A stretch of 64,000 nucleotides of DNA from JBOEGW01 sp050633625 (GTDB lineage: Bacteria > Pseudomonadota > Alphaproteobacteria > Rhodobacterales > Rhodobacteraceae), in NCBI GenBank assembly GCA_050633625.1, contig JBOEGW010000003.1, forward strand, positions 248,001 through 312,000. The letters run 5' to 3'. Position 1 is the first letter of the stretch. Each line of letters opens with the position of its first letter. This document shows, in pieces, positions 38,550 to 46,652 of this stretch. The notes below the pieces were generated by a model. That model was not told where the DNA came from. It did not search any database and worked only from the letters and a program-made list of their open reading frames with translations. The translations under genes were made by a program, and so were the position numbers.

Positions 38550-39020
38550 TCAAACGCCCCTTGCTTGGCAGCGTTCTTCCAGCTCCGCCGAGTATTCCGC
38601 AACCCGGCGCCGAAACCGTTTTTGAATCGACGTGCGCGCCAGCTTGGCCGATTGGATCATCAAGCGCGCCGGGATTGTTTGCGGTTCCGCCTTCACAACA
38701 ATATTGAGCCGCGTGCGCGACCGCGACATTGCCACCAACTCAATCGAAGCATCCATTTCTAAGCCCGCCGAATGCATAAGCGCGCGCATTCCGTTGGGTT
38801 TGTCATATTCGGTCAATTCGACATTGGCTTTGCGCACTCGGCCCCGATACTCAAATTCTGCGCGCCACTTCATACCTGGGCCCGGCTCGGTCAGGCTGTC
38901 GATGCGCACGATTTCCGCCCCGCGGCGCAATGCAGCGCGCTCAAACCAATCGAAATCGGAAATATGTTCAAACACAGCGTCAATAGAAGCAGCAATGTCT
39001 TCGCGGGTGGTGATTTCCAT
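38550..39020 (-). CDS. SRPBCC-family (START/polyketide cyclase fold) protein
   Basis: The product is 156 aa starting MEITTREDIAASIDAVFEHI, the usual first strand and helix of the SRPBCC fold, and ends with a long amphipathic helix rich in Arg. The fold binds hydrophobic ligands. No catalytic residues can be named. It lies upstream of the tandem arrays. Confidence 0.75.
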   Translation of the reverse strand: MEITTREDIAASIDAVFEHISDFDWFERAALRRGAEIVRIDSLTEPGPGMKWRAEFEYRGRVRKANVELTEYDKPNGMRALMHSAGLEMDASIELVAMSRSRTRLNIVVKAEPQTIPARLMIQSAKLARTSIQKRFRRRVAEYSAELEERCQARGV

Positions 39021-39115
39021 GGGGTGTTCCTTCGTCTGCTCGGCGCGGCCGCCTCAAATATGACCTGCAAGGGGTCGCTTATGGGTCTTATGCCCGGTTT
39101 TGCGTGACTCTGAGG

Positions 39116-40093
39116 TTAATCGAGGCTGTCGGCAAGCCAATTCTTCATCAAAACCTGCGCAATTGCCCCTGTGCGCGGCCTGTTGATCACAGGATGCGTC
39201 CCCGAAAACACCTGCAACAATTCTTCCCGCGTGACCCAGAGCGCATCTTCCAGCTCTGCCGGGTCCAAGGTGATATCGCGCGCCGTGGCGCGTGCGCGAC
39301 AGCCAATCATCAATGAAGACGGGAACGGCCATGGCTGGCTCTCGATCATCGTAACATCCGTGACCGGCACCCCCGCTTCCTCCATCACCTCGCGCGCCAC
39401 CGCATTGGCCACCGTTTCCCCCGGCTCGATAAACCCGGCAAGAAGCGAGTACATGCCATCCGGCCATCCCGGCGAACGCCCAAGGAGCATGTTATTACCA
39501 TCGGTCACCAACATGATCGCGACAGGATCGGTGCGCGGGAAATGTTCGCGCGCGCAGGCCGGACAATCGCGTTTCCACCCGCCTTCGGCCCAATCGCTTT
39601 GTGTCCCACAGGCCGCGCAAAACCCATGCGATCGGTGCCACTCAAACATACCGCGCGCGGTGGCACAAACCTCACCCTGAAGTGGCGTGAGGGCGGCCAA
39701 CATCCCGCGCAAATCGGTGAACCGTGCGTCTTGCGGCAAATCCCCCATGCGCGGCGCGGGCTGATCCAATCCCGCCATCCCCGGCCCCTGATCGGCGGCG
39801 TCAATCTCCGGGTTCCAGCCTGAAACATCCATCGCCACCATCGCGTGACCTTGCCACAGCCCCAAGAACAAAACCTCCGGCGCAGCCAGCCCCAAAAGCG
39901 GATGATCCGGCGCCAGCCAATGCAACGCTAAGTCACCTGTGCGCCCAGACTCCCCCGACACCAAAGGCCGTCCGCGCCAAAAGGCAATCACCTTGGTTGT
40001 TGGCAGTTTGCTCAGTTCAACCGCCTCTTTGCGCCGGTGCGCCGCGCGGTCCAATCCGCCTGCGCGAAACGCAAGCTGGCTAATGTCGATCAT
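39116..40093 (-). CDS. nudC: NADH pyrophosphatase / RNA decapping Nudix hydrolase
   Basis: The product is 325 aa. It has the N-terminal NUDIX-like domain, a zinc ribbon (CAACG and CPACAREHFPRTDP), then the Nudix box GFIEPGETVANAV and REVMEEAGV (about residues 216-238). The SQPWPFPSS motif seen in NudC follows. It cleaves NAD(H) and removes NAD caps from RNA. Length and motif order fit well. Confidence 0.94.
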   Translation of the reverse strand: MIDISQLAFRAGGLDRAAHRRKEAVELSKLPTTKVIAFWRGRPLVSGESGRTGDLALHWLAPDHPLLGLAAPEVLFLGLWQGHAMVAMDVSGWNPEIDAADQGPGMAGLDQPAPRMGDLPQDARFTDLRGMLAALTPLQGEVCATARGMFEWHRSHGFCAACGTQSDWAEGGWKRDCPACAREHFPRTDPVAIMLVTDGNNMLLGRSPGWPDGMYSLLAGFIEPGETVANAVAREVMEEAGVPVTDVTMIESQPWPFPSSLMIGCRARATARDITLDPAELEDALWVTREELLQVFSGTHPVINRPRTGAIAQVLMKNWLADSLD

Positions 40094-40318
40094 GGTCTTG
40101 CCTCGCTTCTGCCAGATTTCTGCCCTAATTCCCCGTTACCATGGTGGTGTAACAAGTCAAAATGGACAATGAATTACATTGCGTGAAACGCTGCCCAGTT
40201 ACTCGCTTTAAACGTGTATTTTTTGCATGGCTTTCCCGCGTGAGGCACGGTAACTGTCTGGAAGGGATACGCCAAAAGTATATTTTCACCGGATTTTCCG
40301 GTCGAAGGGGGATGGAGC

Positions 40319-42256
40319 TTGGAGAACCCAAGTCCTGATAAATCGACGCCCGGAGTTGCGGGCGACTATGCCAGCGTTATGGATCTGCGGATCATGGCGA
40401 CGTCGGATTTGCATATGCACGTCCTGCCCTATGACTATGTCATCGACGCCCCTTCTGAGCAATTCGGCTTCGCGCGGGTTGCCACCTTAATTCGTCGCGC
40501 ACGGGCAGAGCACAAAAATGCGCTGCTGTTTGACAACGGCGATCTGTTTCACGGCACCCCCATGGGTGATGCCTATTCCGATCGATTGCGCGACCCGTCC
40601 ATTCGCAGCCCGATCCACCCGATGATCACCGCTATGAAATCCCTCAAGTATGACGCGATGGTGCTGGGGAACCACGATTTTGACTTTGGCCTCGATTTGT
40701 TGTCCCGCGCCATTGGTCAGGCCTCGTTCCCTGTGGTGATTTCCAACGCCTCCCTCAACAGCAGCCACGGCCAAACAACGCTACCAAGGCCCATGGTGCA
40801 GCCGTTCGCTTTGTTGGATCGCAAATTCACCGATGTTGCGGGGGCTGTGCACCGGATGCGCATTGGTGTGCTTGGGTTTTTGCCCCCCAATACTGTGCGC
40901 GACCTGCGCGACCGAGATTTATCCGTCGAGACCAGCGGCATTGTTGAAACCGCGCGCATCATGGCGCCTCACCTGCGCGCGATGGGCGCGGATATCGTGA
41001 TCGCACTTGCCCATTCCGGCATTGGCGCCGACACCGAAGACCCGGCGCTTGAAAATGCAGTCGTGCCACTTGCGCGCCTGCGCGACATCGACGCAATCGT
41101 CTCTGGCCATGATCACCAAGTCTTTCCCGGCCCGCTTCGCCGCCCCTGCCCCGCGGCTGACGCGACCACTGGTTTGATCCACGGCACGCCTGTTGTCTCG
41201 CCCGGTTTTTGGGGGTCACATCTTGGGTTGATTGATCTGCGCCTTGGTCGCTCAAACGACGGCAAGTGGTCGGTGCTGTCGGGCCGCAGCGAAGCCCGCC
41301 CGGTCGCGCGCATGGATCATGTCGCAGGGCGTGTGCGCGCGCTCGTTCCCCCGGACCCAAACGTCACCAAAATGATGGCCGTGATGCACGACGCCACCCT
41401 ATCACGGGTACGACGCAAGGTTGGTGAAACCACGAACCACCTCCACAGCTATTTCGCCATGATCGCCCCCAGTTCGGCCCTCCAAATCGTCCATCAAGCC
41501 AAACTCTGGTTCACGCAACGCGAAATCGCCGGCACTGCGCTGGCAGAGCTGCCTATCGTCACCTCAACACCGCCCTTCAAGGCGGGTGGCCTGCCTGGTC
41601 CTGGATTTTTCACCCATATCAAACCCGGCTCGGTAAACCTGCGCTCAATTGCTGACCTTTATTTGCATCGCAATGACATCTGCGCCCTGCGAATCACCGC
41701 AGCGGGCCTGACAGAATGGTTAGAACGCGCAGCGTCGATCTATTGCCAAATCATCCCCGGTGAACAACGCCAACAATTGATCCTGCCCGCCACCCCCGCC
41801 TATCTCTTTGAAACTGTAAGCGGTGTTGACTACGAAATCGACCTCTCCGCCCCGGCGCGCTATTCGCTTGAAGGCACGTTACAAAACCCGGAAGCGCACC
41901 GGATTGGCCCGCTCACGCGAGATGGAAAAGTCTTAGACGATAACAGCGAAATCCTGCTCGTCACCAACTCCCACCGCGCCACAGGCGGCGGGGGGTTTGC
42001 CAGCGCAAACACCAATAAAATCGTGCTCGATATCCCCGTGGCGATCCGTGAAGTCCTTGGCAGCTATTTCGCCCATAACAGCCCCGTCAGCTTGGATTTG
42101 CGCCCAAACTGGGGGTTCAAACCGATGCCCGGAACAGCGCTGCAATTTCGCTCCGCCCCGCAAGCCGCCGCCTTTGTGAACGAGCTTGAGCATCTGGCGA
42201 TCGCCCCCGGCGAAACGGATCAAAATGGGTTCTTGGAATTCACTTTGTCACTCTGA
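40319..42256 (+). CDS. 2',3'-cyclic-nucleotide phosphodiesterase / 3'-nucleotidase-like protein, leaderless
   Basis: The product is 645 aa from a TTG at 40319 (a purine-rich stretch precedes it); the first ATG is at 40379 (625 aa). Metallophosphatase motifs are clear: MATSDLHMHVLPY, DNGDLFHGTPMGD, VLGNHDFDFGLD, ALAHSGIG and VSGHDHQVFPG. A C-terminal 5'-nucleotidase domain follows with NSHRATGGGGFA. This matches CpdB. No signal peptide is visible at either start, unlike periplasmic E. coli CpdB. Confidence 0.85.
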   Translation: MENPSPDKSTPGVAGDYASVMDLRIMATSDLHMHVLPYDYVIDAPSEQFGFARVATLIRRARAEHKNALLFDNGDLFHGTPMGDAYSDRLRDPSIRSPIHPMITAMKSLKYDAMVLGNHDFDFGLDLLSRAIGQASFPVVISNASLNSSHGQTTLPRPMVQPFALLDRKFTDVAGAVHRMRIGVLGFLPPNTVRDLRDRDLSVETSGIVETARIMAPHLRAMGADIVIALAHSGIGADTEDPALENAVVPLARLRDIDAIVSGHDHQVFPGPLRRPCPAADATTGLIHGTPVVSPGFWGSHLGLIDLRLGRSNDGKWSVLSGRSEARPVARMDHVAGRVRALVPPDPNVTKMMAVMHDATLSRVRRKVGETTNHLHSYFAMIAPSSALQIVHQAKLWFTQREIAGTALAELPIVTSTPPFKAGGLPGPGFFTHIKPGSVNLRSIADLYLHRNDICALRITAAGLTEWLERAASIYCQIIPGEQRQQLILPATPAYLFETVSGVDYEIDLSAPARYSLEGTLQNPEAHRIGPLTRDGKVLDDNSEILLVTNSHRATGGGGFASANTNKIVLDIPVAIREVLGSYFAHNSPVSLDLRPNWGFKPMPGTALQFRSAPQAAAFVNELEHLAIAPGETDQNGFLEFTLSL

Positions 42257-42292
42257 CGCTTGATCCCGCCGCAAGGACCGCCTATATGCGCC

Positions 42293-42392
42293 TTGAGAGG
42301 TTGGCGCGGGCGAGCGCCTCGCCAACCCGGTCAGATCCGGAAGGAAGCAGCCGTAACGAGCCCCGCTTGGGTCGTTGTCCAGCCTCTCACCT
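42293..42392 (+). ncRNA. ffs: Signal recognition particle RNA (small, 4.5S type)
   Basis: The conserved apical domain GGTCAGATCCGGAAGGAAGC followed by AGCCGTAACGAG is unmistakable. The ends GAGAGGTTGG and CCAGCCTCTC pair to close the stem. A run of six T begins about ten bases after the RNA end and is the probable terminator. The RNA binds Ffh for membrane protein targeting. Ends are approximate. Confidence 0.95.
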
Positions 42393-42475
42393 ACGCCGTT
42401 TTTTGCCGCGTCATTCTGCGCGCCGCGAAAACGACACTCCCCAAATTGGTGGTTTGTGAGCGCGCGTGTCTCCGC

Positions 42476-42515
42476 ATTGGGGGACAGGGGTCCAGGTTGG
42501 GGGACAGGGGTCCAG
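42476..42515 (+). repeat. Two tandem copies of a 20-bp unit
   Basis: TTGGGGGACAGGGGTCCAGG is repeated back to back, with only the last base lost in the second copy. It lies between the SRP RNA and the convergent Ltp-like gene; no function is apparent. Confidence 0.8.
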
Positions 42516-42532
42516 TCAGCAAATGCGCCCCC

Positions 42533-42916
42533 TCAACAGGCGCCCGCCTGCTGTGCCCCATAAGCGGCCTGACTTGCTGTATATTTATCGCCATATTGTG
42601 AGGAAAGCTGTTCTTTCAGGCCGCTGCAAGAAAACCCCATCATCTTGATATACCCTTTCGCGGACCGGGCAGCCTGCGCGTTCCAATCAACCGACAGGCT
42701 ATTCACAGCAGTTGTCGCATCCGCCACGCTATACCCATCGCCATACGGGGAGGAAAGTTGCTCAATGAGACCCGCTTTCGAAAATCCCTGCATGTTCAAA
42801 TAACTGTTAGCAGACCTCACTGCGTTTTTCTGAGGGCCACTCAGCCCTTGAGCATGGACGACGGATGACGACATTAGGACGATGGCGCAGAGGCTTAGGG
42901 CGAACATGTTCTTCAC
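42533..42916 (-). CDS. Secreted Ltp-like protein with two helical repeats
   Basis: The product is 127 aa from a GTG at 42916 (an in-frame GTG lies 11 codons upstream). A signal peptide (ending SSVVHAQG) precedes two related repeats: SANSYLNMQGFSKAGLIEQL and SAKGYIKMMGFSCSGLKEQL, each with SS-x-YGD and an Ala-rich helix. This is the Ltp (host cell surface-exposed lipoprotein) repeat known from phage superinfection-exclusion proteins. There is no lipobox Cys at the cleavage site. Role unknown. Confidence 0.75.
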   Translation of the reverse strand: MKNMFALSLCAIVLMSSSVVHAQGLSGPQKNAVRSANSYLNMQGFSKAGLIEQLSSPYGDGYSVADATTAVNSLSVDWNAQAARSAKGYIKMMGFSCSGLKEQLSSQYGDKYTASQAAYGAQQAGAC

Positions 42917-43157
42917 GTTGGATATATCCTTTAAGCGGTTTTCTGGCACGAGTAATCAACTGAAGAGAGTGTACAGCCGTCAAGTTTTTTGGCAATGCGT
43001 GCCACCTGTCCGTTTCAGTTGCCGCTTTTTTGGGCGGTCGTTTCGGTGTCGGCTGGTCTGGTCGTTCAGGGTCATAAGGCGTATGAACGCCCCAACCGGC
43101 CGCAACCGACTTGGCGTTTATGCGCTGTTTCGCGCGGCACCATGAAAGCCCCGTTTG

Positions 43158-43631
43158 ATGTCTGATGCCCACCTCAAGATTGTCCTGGTCACCCCCGAAA
43201 TTCCATACAATACCGGCGCGATAGGGCGCACATGTGTCGCTCTAAATCTCGAACTCATCTTGATTAAACCCTACGGGTTTTCCCTCGATGAAAAGGCGGT
43301 GCGCCGGGCCGGGACCGACTATTGGAAATACGTCAATCTGACAGAATTCGATACCTGGGAGAGCTTTCTGGATGCGCGCAAGCCCGCTCCCGACTCCTTG
43401 TTTTTCTTTGAGGAACATGGCGCCCAAACCTTCTATGATGGGGCCTATCGCGAAGGGTCTTATTTGGTCTTTGGCTGTGAGTCCAAAGGCTTACCACCTG
43501 AGATTTTGGACGGGATGGAAGACCACACTTTCAACCTGCCCATGCTGGACCGACGCGTACGGTCCTTGAACCTCGCAAATGTCGCAACGGCCGTCATCTA
43601 TCAAGCCATGCGCCCCGTGCTCGGCGGATAA
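43158..43631 (+). CDS. trmL: tRNA (cytidine/uridine-34 2'-O)-methyltransferase TrmL
   Basis: The product is 157 aa, the normal length of this SPOUT enzyme. Motifs are clear: PEIPYNTGAIGRTCVA near the start, LVFGCESKGLPPEIL, and the knot region LPMLDRRVRSLNLANVATAV. It methylates the wobble base of certain tRNA-Leu. The ATG at 43158 is preferred to the TTG just before it. Confidence 0.95.
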   Translation: MSDAHLKIVLVTPEIPYNTGAIGRTCVALNLELILIKPYGFSLDEKAVRRAGTDYWKYVNLTEFDTWESFLDARKPAPDSLFFFEEHGAQTFYDGAYREGSYLVFGCESKGLPPEILDGMEDHTFNLPMLDRRVRSLNLANVATAVIYQAMRPVLGG

Positions 43632-43640
43632 CAGCCCCGC

Positions 43641-44558
43641 CTAGGCCGATGACCCAGACGCCCGGCGCAGATCTTCAGCCAGCAAATCAAAAACCATGCG
43701 AATACGTCGATTGCGCGACAGCTCCCGATGCGCCACCAAATAAATCGGGAAGACAAGCGGCGCCAAATCGGGCAAGACACGCCGCACCGCCGGATCAAGA
43801 TCCCCAATCGCCGCGTCCAGAATACCGATCGCCGCGCCCTGACGCACAAGCTCCCACATCACCAAAAAGCTTTCCGTATGAAGCGGGAAATTCGCCTCGC
43901 TCAACCCAAGCCCCAACGTGTTCAGCCCTTTGAGCATTGTGCCGCCACGATCCATGCTGACGAAATCCGCCCCCGCAAGATCGGCAGGCACGCGCGGATG
44001 ACCAAGACGCTCAATATACTCTGGCGCCGCGTACAAAACAGCTTCTGCCACGCCAATTTTCTTGGCGATAAGGTCCGGCTCAGTGGGGCGAAAACTGCGG
44101 ATCGCTATGTCCGCCTCGCGACGGCGCAAATCGCTCGCATGGTTCGCAACCACGATTTCAACGTGAATGCCCGGCTCCAAGCGGCGCAGTTTGGCAACAA
44201 TGGGCGGCAGTAGTTCCGTGGCGTAGGTCTCGCTCGCAGAGATACAAACCGTGCCTTCCAGCGCTTGCGTTTGGCCCAGCGCTGCCAAGGACATGCGCCC
44301 TGCCGCCTCGCCCATTTCGCGCACATGCTCCAGCAATTCCAATCCACTAGGCGTCAAGGTCAGCCCGCGCCCAACGCGCTCAAACAAGACTACGCCCAGC
44401 TCTTGCTCCAGGCCGTCCACTTGCCGCCCAAGGGTCGGTTGCGCCATTCCCAAGGCGCGCGCTGCCGCCGACAACGAGCCTTCCTCCGCCGTCACCAAAA
44501 AGGCCCGCGCCTTGTTCCAATCAAATTTCACAGCGCGCCAATCCATGCAATTATGCAT
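43641..44558 (-). CDS. LysR-family transcriptional regulator
   Basis: The product is 305 aa (301 from the second Met). The N-terminal HTH reads SLSAAARALGMAQPTLGRQV (about 29-48), followed by the linker helix and a substrate-binding domain with VCISASETYATELLPP. It lies divergent from a NAD(P)-binding protein gene about 100 bases away, which is its probable target by the usual LysR logic. Confidence 0.9.
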   Translation of the reverse strand: MHNCMDWRAVKFDWNKARAFLVTAEEGSLSAAARALGMAQPTLGRQVDGLEQELGVVLFERVGRGLTLTPSGLELLEHVREMGEAAGRMSLAALGQTQALEGTVCISASETYATELLPPIVAKLRRLEPGIHVEIVVANHASDLRRREADIAIRSFRPTEPDLIAKKIGVAEAVLYAAPEYIERLGHPRVPADLAGADFVSMDRGGTMLKGLNTLGLGLSEANFPLHTESFLVMWELVRQGAAIGILDAAIGDLDPAVRRVLPDLAPLVFPIYLVAHRELSRNRRIRMVFDLLAEDLRRASGSSA

Positions 44559-44660
44559 ATCAAATTACAATAATTGGTCAATTCGCATATGTTTTTTGCT
44601 GATCTAGACCTGAGACACCTTTTCTCACAGCCAATCTCACAACCAAAGATCGGAACTCAC

Positions 44661-45401
44661 ATGAACATCCTCATCGTCGGCGCCAGCGGCGCAACGGGGC
44701 GCCTCTTGGTCGAAGACCTCCTGAACCGCGGCCACATGGTCAAAGCCGTTTTGCGCCGCCGCGACAGCCTCCCCGCCGCGCTCACAGCGCATGAAAACCT
44801 AACCCTCATTGAGGCCAGCCTGCTTGACCTGAGTGACGCTGAGTTGGCCGCCCTCACCAAAGGGTGCGACGCCGTTGCCTCCTGTTTGGGTCACAACCTG
44901 ACCTTCAAGGGCGTGTTTGGCTTTCCGCGCCGTTTGGTCACGGATGCCACGCGCCGCCTCTGTGATGCCATTCGCGCCAATGCCCCAGATACACAGGTGC
45001 GCTTTGTATTGATGAACACCACCGGCAACACAAACCGCGACATTCCCGAGCGCGTGCCCCTGAGCCAAAGGATCGTCACAGCACTCCTGCGGCTGATCCT
45101 GCCTCCCCATGTCGATAACGAAAAAGCCGCCGATCACTTACGCCTGAAAGTCGGTCAAAACGATCCCATCATCAAATGGGCCGCTGTGCGCCCCGATGGG
45201 CTGATCGACGAAACCGAAGTGTCTGACTACGACATTCACCCTTCCCCGATCCGAAACCCCATTTTCGACGCCGGAAAAACAAGCCGCGTGAATGTGGCAA
45301 ACTTCATGGCAAGCCTCGCGACCGAGGATCTGATTTGGAAAACCTGGCAAGGGCGGATGCCTGTCATCTACAACCAAATCTACAACCAAACGGAGGGCTA
45401 G
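44661..45401 (+). CDS. NmrA/SDR-type NAD(P)-binding protein
   Basis: The product is 246 aa from 44661 (MNILIVGASGATGRLLV); the frame opens earlier at 44574 without family features. It has an atypical-SDR Rossmann motif G-A-S-G-A-T-G and a sugar-epimerase-like body, and lacks a YxxxK site, as is common in NmrA-like proteins. It probably acts as a redox sensor or reductase. It is divergent from lysR. Confidence 0.82.
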   Translation: MNILIVGASGATGRLLVEDLLNRGHMVKAVLRRRDSLPAALTAHENLTLIEASLLDLSDAELAALTKGCDAVASCLGHNLTFKGVFGFPRRLVTDATRRLCDAIRANAPDTQVRFVLMNTTGNTNRDIPERVPLSQRIVTALLRLILPPHVDNEKAADHLRLKVGQNDPIIKWAAVRPDGLIDETEVSDYDIHPSPIRNPIFDAGKTSRVNVANFMASLATEDLIWKTWQGRMPVIYNQIYNQTEG

Positions 45402-45416
45402 CGGCCCTTCGCCCCC

Positions 45417-46412
45417 CTATGTCGCAACAAACTCCGCCAAAACCTGCGCCGCGATCTCAAAGGAGCGGACCCGCGCGCCATGATCATAGGTCATCCCCGT
45501 CACCATCAACTCATCCGGTTTATAGGCGTCAATGATCGCCCCCAGTTGCGTGCGCAAACTCTCAGGTGCCCCGGTCGCCGAGCAGGCCAGCATCCGGTTC
45601 ACCTGCGCCATGACCGCCGGGCCATACTTGCTCTCAACATCTTCCATCGGTGGCTGCACCTTGCCGCGATTGTTGGTCACAAGGTTCGCAAAGGACTGCA
45701 CCATAGAGCTGCGCAAATAGATGGCCTCATCGTCCGTCTCCGCCGCACAAACGCTCGCCGCCACAATCGCATAAGGCGCGCTCAACTGCTGCGACGGCTG
45801 GAATGTGCTGCGATAGACGTGCAAGGCCTCGCCCAACATATCCGGCGCAAAATGCGAGGCGAAGGCGTAGGGCAACCCCAACATCGCCGCCAATTGCGCG
45901 CCGTACAAACTCGATCCCAAGATCCATATAGGCAGTTTGGTCCCCATCCCCGGAATCGCCCGCACTCTGGCATCCTGAGGCGCATCCCCCAAGTACCCCT
46001 GCAACTCCTGCACATCCTGCGCAAAACTGTCCTCTTGGCGCATATGCCGCCGCAAAGCCCGCGCCGTTGCCATATCGGTGCCCGGCGCGCGGCCCAGCCC
46101 CAAGTCGATCCGATCCCCGAAAAACGATGCCAATGTCCCAAACTGCTCCGCCACCATAAGCGGCGCATGGTTGGGCAGCATAATCCCCCCGGCACCAATC
46201 CGCATGTGCGTGGTCACAGAGGCCAACCGCCCAATCAGCACAGCCGTGGCCGAGCTGGCAATCCCAACCATATTGTGATGCTCAGCCACCCAATAGCGAT
46301 AATACCCCGCCGCCTCAGCCGCGCGCGCCAGATCAAGCGAATTGCTAAGCGCATCGGCCACGGTCGATCCTTCCGCAACGGGTGCCAAATCAAGAAGCGA
46401 ATATTTTTCCAT
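45417..46412 (-). CDS. LLM-class flavin-dependent oxidoreductase
   Basis: The product is 331 aa from 46412 ([15 protein letters not shown]); an in-frame upstream start at 46481 would run through the repeats. It begins like other luciferase-family proteins ([17 protein letters not shown]), then [20 protein letters not shown] and [11 protein letters not shown]. It is expected to use reduced FMN supplied by a partner. The substrate is unknown. Confidence 0.9.
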   Translation of the reverse strand: MEKYSLLDLAPVAEGSTVADALSNSLDLARAAEAAGYYRYWVAEHHNMVGIASSATAVLIGRLASVTTHMRIGAGGIMLPNHAPLMVAEQFGTLASFFGDRIDLGLGRAPGTDMATARALRRHMRQEDSFAQDVQELQGYLGDAPQDARVRAIPGMGTKLPIWILGSSLYGAQLAAMLGLPYAFASHFAPDMLGEALHVYRSTFQPSQQLSAPYAIVAASVCAAETDDEAIYLRSSMVQSFANLVTNNRGKVQPPMEDVESKYGPAVMAQVNRMLACSATGAPESLRTQLGAIIDAYKPDELMVTGMTYDHGARVRSFEIAAQVLAEFVAT

Positions 46413-46435
46413 GAAGAACAGCCCTGTTGCCGGTT

Positions 46436-46478
46436 TTTGTCGGTATCTATCGGTGTCTATCGGTGCATGTCGGTGACA
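46436..46478. repeat. Four degenerate 10-bp direct repeats upstream of the LLM gene
   Basis: TCGGTATCTA, TCGGTGTCTA, TCGGTGCATG and TCGGTGACAC follow each other, giving TCGGT every helical turn. The block lies 25-65 bases before the LLM start codon, on the promoter side. A regulator binding on one face of the DNA is possible. Confidence 0.6.
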
Positions 46479-46652
46479 CAAAAGACCCTAAGGCGGGAAT
46501 GGCAGACTTGCGAGGGGGTTCTGGCGTCATCTTTTCCGTCACCTTGGGCAGGCCCTTGCGGCGCACTCCATTCTGATCCCTCGCCCCCATCCCCTGTAGA
46601 CCTCCCCGCGCCAAGCGATTACTCTCCCCCAGACTCAAACCTAGGGGTGTTC

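Noticed and set aside
40134..40152. Imperfect inverted repeat GTTAC...GTAAC between nudC and the nucleotidase gene
   Set aside because: Only five-base arms around a nine-base centre, likely by chance in a 225-base region.
45480..46652. Open frame of almost 1.2 kb before dnaX, apparently fused to it
   Set aside because: It lies over the LLM oxidoreductase gene on the other strand and has a low-complexity Arg/His/Pro composition. The dnaX family start (MSETGDQSSGNAYQVLARKY) is at 46653.
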